Of a stretch of 6,241 nt of DNA, positions 5,822 to 6,241 are shown one piece after another. The stretch covers positions 1-6,241 of the forward strand of contig CAMNHH010000124.1 in the NCBI GenBank assembly GCA_946539175.1, read 5' to 3'. A program made the translations under genes and the position numbers. The number at the start of each line of letters is the position of its first letter. Within the stretch, counting starts at the first letter, position 1. Source of the stretch: an uncultured Clostridia bacterium. Lineage in GTDB: Bacteria; Bacillota; Clostridia; Oscillospirales; Oscillospiraceae. The notes under the pieces were generated by a model that worked only from the letters and a program-made list of their open reading frames with translations, was not told the DNA's origin and ran no database searches.

Positions 5822-6241
5822 AGCAGCGTTCTGCCGGAAGCGAGTCCGGCGCCGCAGCCCGACCCTACGCACTGGGCCTGTACGAAAAGGCAATGCCCGA
5901 GCTGCCCTGGCCGGAAAAGCTGCAAATCGCAAGGAATGCCGCCTATGACTTCGTGGAGCTCAGCATCGACGCCAGCGAGGAGAAGATCAGCCGGATCCGC
6001 TGGAGCGGCGCCCGGCGGCTGACGCTGCTGCGGGAGTGCCGTGAGGCCAGGATGCCTGTTGGCACTCTGAACGTCTCCGCCCTGACCAGGTACGCGCTGG
6101 GAGACCCGGACCCGGCCATTCGGGATCGGGGGTTGGAGATCGGCCTGGGCGCCATTCGGCTGGCGGCGGATCTCGGTGCCAGGGTAGTGATGCTCCCCGG
6201 CTACGACGTATACTTCAAGCCCCATTCGGAGCAGACGGAGG
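5818..6241 (+). CDS. ulaE: L-ribulose-5-phosphate 3-epimerase (UlaE-type), N-terminal part
   Basis: The first 141 codons are present; the gene runs past the right edge (full family length about 285). LGLYEKAMP (19-27), YDFVELSIDASEEKISRIRW (43-62) and PGYDVYF (127-133) match UlaE/SgbU, the TIM-barrel metal-dependent enzyme that converts L-xylulose 5-phosphate to L-ribulose 5-phosphate in ascorbate and related L-sugar breakdown. The metal ligands of the family lie beyond the window. The start ATG overlaps the kinase stop as ATGA, with no strong Shine-Dalgarno, so translation is probably coupled. A Ser/Gly/Ala-rich tail of about 15 residues precedes the first barrel strand and is longer than in E. 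coli UlaE. The segment equivalent to SAHRRFPLG there reads SALTRYALG (87-95), so exact substrate use is open. Confidence 0.85.
   Translation, partial: MKQRSAGSESGAAARPYALGLYEKAMPELPWPEKLQIARNAAYDFVELSIDASEEKISRIRWSGARRLTLLRECREARMPVGTLNVSALTRYALGDPDPAIRDRGLEIGLGAIRLAADLGARVVMLPGYDVYFKPHSEQTE

Noticed and set aside
4721..5932. Long open frame antisense to the kinase
   Set aside because: Shadow frame opposite a kinase with an intact catalytic motif; no recognisable domain.

Overview
The window looks like chromosomal DNA of a GC-rich member of the Clostridia, probably an Oscillospiraceae/Ruminococcaceae-type gut anaerobe. Coding regions are rich in G and C at third codon positions and the spacers are AT-rich. 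Promoters are clear sigma-A type, ribosome-binding sites are mostly strong (AAGGAG, AGGGAGG), and gene types fit a sugar-using Firmicute. The taxon is inferred from style only; no marker here fixes it.

Left part (1-1836): the first codons of glutamate racemase (murI, minus strand, cut by the window edge) and peptide chain release factor 3 (prfC, plus strand) diverge from a compact spacer holding two back-to-back promoters. prfC ends at a perfect 25-bp inverted repeat that probably terminates transcription from both sides.

Middle (1921-3302, minus strand): a DeoR-family regulator is followed 26-29 bp downstream by a small FMN-dependent NAD(P)H oxidoreductase of the azoreductase/flavodoxin-fold type. 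Both are probably read from one extended -10 promoter at 3358-3386. The 337-bp spacer 3303-3639 is the AT-rich control region between this unit and the sugar operon on the plus strand. It carries a second good promoter and several short repeats that are candidate operators.

Right part (3640-6241, plus strand): a tightly packed operon of three genes. The first is a chimera. Its first 61 residues are the N-terminus of L-ascorbate-6-phosphate lactonase (UlaG), and from residue 62 on it is the C-terminal two thirds of a family 1 glycoside hydrolase (6-phospho-beta-glucosidase type), starting at that enzyme's catalytic acid/base glutamate. Next come a PfkB-family sugar kinase resembling 2-keto-3-deoxygluconate kinase (4-bp gap) and an L-ribulose-5-phosphate 3-epimerase (UlaE) whose start overlaps the kinase stop (ATGA) and which runs off the right edge.

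The regulator, the UlaG start and UlaE point to an operon for L-ascorbate or a related L-sugar acid, possibly controlled by the divergent DeoR protein. The kinase is not part of the classical phosphotransferase-fed Ula pathway, so the substrate may differ. The UlaG-GH1 fusion is the most notable point: it is either a real deletion that joined two operon genes in frame or an assembly join, and reads across 3811-3825 would decide.
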